DNA of 35,901 nt, taken from Treponema sp. (GTDB lineage: Bacteria; Spirochaetota; Spirochaetia; Treponematales; Breznakiellaceae). Positions 35,096 to 35,901 of the stretch are shown one piece after another. The DNA lies in assembly GCA_009778545.1 (NCBI GenBank), contig WRJO01000009.1:1-35901 (forward strand). The letters run 5' to 3'. The notes under the pieces were generated by a model that was not told the DNA's origin, searched no databases, and worked only from the letters and a program-made list of their open reading frames with translations. A program made the translations under genes and the position numbers. Each line of letters opens with the position of its first letter. Within the stretch, counting starts at the first letter, position 1.

Positions 35096-35764
35096 ATGGC
35101 CGAAGAACGTTATGCCCGGACAATCGGGACTTTGACGGCGGAAGAAATGGGTACTCTGAGCCAAAAGCGGGTGTTTGTCGCCGGCTGCGGCGGCCTTGGC
35201 GGGTATGCCGTGGAAATGCTGTCCAGGGCCGGCGTGCTGCATATCAGCGTCGCCGACGGGGACGTTTTTTCGCGCAGCAACCTGAACAGGCAGCTTTTAT
35301 GCACCGAAGCGACCATCGGCGCTTCCAAGGCAGCATGCGCCGCCGTGCGGGCCGGGGAAATCAATCCGGCGGTACAAGTCCGCGTGCATCCGGCATACAT
35401 TAATGAAGAAAACGCCGAAGGACTGCTGCGCGATCACGACGCGGTAATCGACGCCCTGGACAACGTGCCGTCGCGGCTGCTGCTGGAACGATGCGCCGAA
35501 ACGCTGGACATACCGCTTATCCACGGGGCGGTGCGCGAATGGTTCGCCCAAATCGCCGTTATCATGCCCGGCGACCGCATACTGGCAAAATTGTACGGCG
35601 AAGCTGCCGCCGCGACCCCGTCCGTCCCGCCCTTTACCCCTGCCCTATGCGCCGCCCTCCAGGTTTCAGAAACCATCAAGCTCTTATGCGGCAGGGACTC
35701 CCCGGCAAAGAGAAGGCTGCTCATCTTCGACCTACTTGATTACAGCGTAAATAATATTATGTGA
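35096..35764 (+). CDS. ThiF/MoeB/HesA-family (E1-like) adenylyltransferase
   Basis: RVFVAGCGGLGGYAVEMLSRAGVLHISVADGDVFSRSNLNRQLLCTEATIGASKA...DAVIDALDNVPSRLLLERCAETLDIPLIHGAVREWFAQI. The ORF track starts at TTG 35060; ATG 35096 (MAEERYART) is a more likely start. Confidence 0.85.
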   Translation: MAEERYARTIGTLTAEEMGTLSQKRVFVAGCGGLGGYAVEMLSRAGVLHISVADGDVFSRSNLNRQLLCTEATIGASKAACAAVRAGEINPAVQVRVHPAYINEENAEGLLRDHDAVIDALDNVPSRLLLERCAETLDIPLIHGAVREWFAQIAVIMPGDRILAKLYGEAAAATPSVPPFTPALCAALQVSETIKLLCGRDSPAKRRLLIFDLLDYSVNNIM

Positions 35765-35773
35765 AAAACATTT

Positions 35774-35846
35774 ACACGCAAAGGCGCAGAGATATTATTG
35801 GAAAATACATCACGCAGAGGCGCAGAGGCGCAAAGCACGCAGAGGG
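35774..35846. repeat. Short degenerate tandem repeat of CACGCAAAGG / CGCAGAGG type
   Basis: CACGCAAAGGCGCAGAGA ... CACGCAGAGGCGCAGAGGCGCAAAGCACGCAGAGGGG. Confidence 0.75.
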
Positions 35847-35860
35847 GAAGAGGAGGTTTA

Positions 35861-35901
35861 ATGTATCGTAGTTCGAACAACGATCGTACTTCCGAAATAT
35901 A
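35861..35901 (+). CDS. Possible start of a truncated downstream CDS (MYRSSNNDRTSEI...)
   Basis: AGGAGG at 35851-35856 spaced 4 nt from ATG at 35861; open to the window end, but only 13 codons visible. Confidence 0.3.
   Translation, partial: MYRSSNNDRTSEI

Noticed and set aside
1-35901. Transposase, integrase, phage, tRNA or rRNA genes
   Set aside because: None recognised in the ORF track or by scanning both strands; the island has no visible mobility gene.

Overview
The window is dominated by three giant, paralogous, predicted lipoprotein genes, all on the minus strand. From right to left they are G3 (34944..20194, 4916 aa), G2 (20178..7330, 4282 aa) and G1 (5175..1). G1 is open at the left edge, at least 1725 codons long, and absent from the supplied ORF track. 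Each starts with a signal peptide and a spirochaete-style lipobox (SCENPF / ACEQPF). G2 and G3, whose whole lengths are visible, are built from many Ig/cadherin-like 'DxxxP' beta repeats, an IPT/TIG-like segment and a C-terminal beta-propeller-like domain. In G3 only, the propeller is interrupted between two blades by about 590 aa of six diverged repeats resembling barrel-sandwich-hybrid (biotinyl/lipoyl/HlyD-like) folds. This is the most unusual feature of the window. G3 and G2 are separated by only 15 nt and probably form an operon of about 27 kb ending in a strong intrinsic terminator. Between G2 and G1 lies an AT-rich island with two converging toxin-antitoxin-like pairs: DUF6922 + AbiEii nucleotidyltransferase (+) and a small antitoxin-like protein + PIN-domain protein (-). 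An imperfect tandem, attC-like repeat lies at the island's left border. At the right end are a ThiF/MoeB/HesA-family gene, a short CGCAGAGG-type tandem repeat and the possible start of another CDS. Codon bias and the CENPF-type lipobox suggest a spirochaete (Treponema-like) host, but this is an inference.
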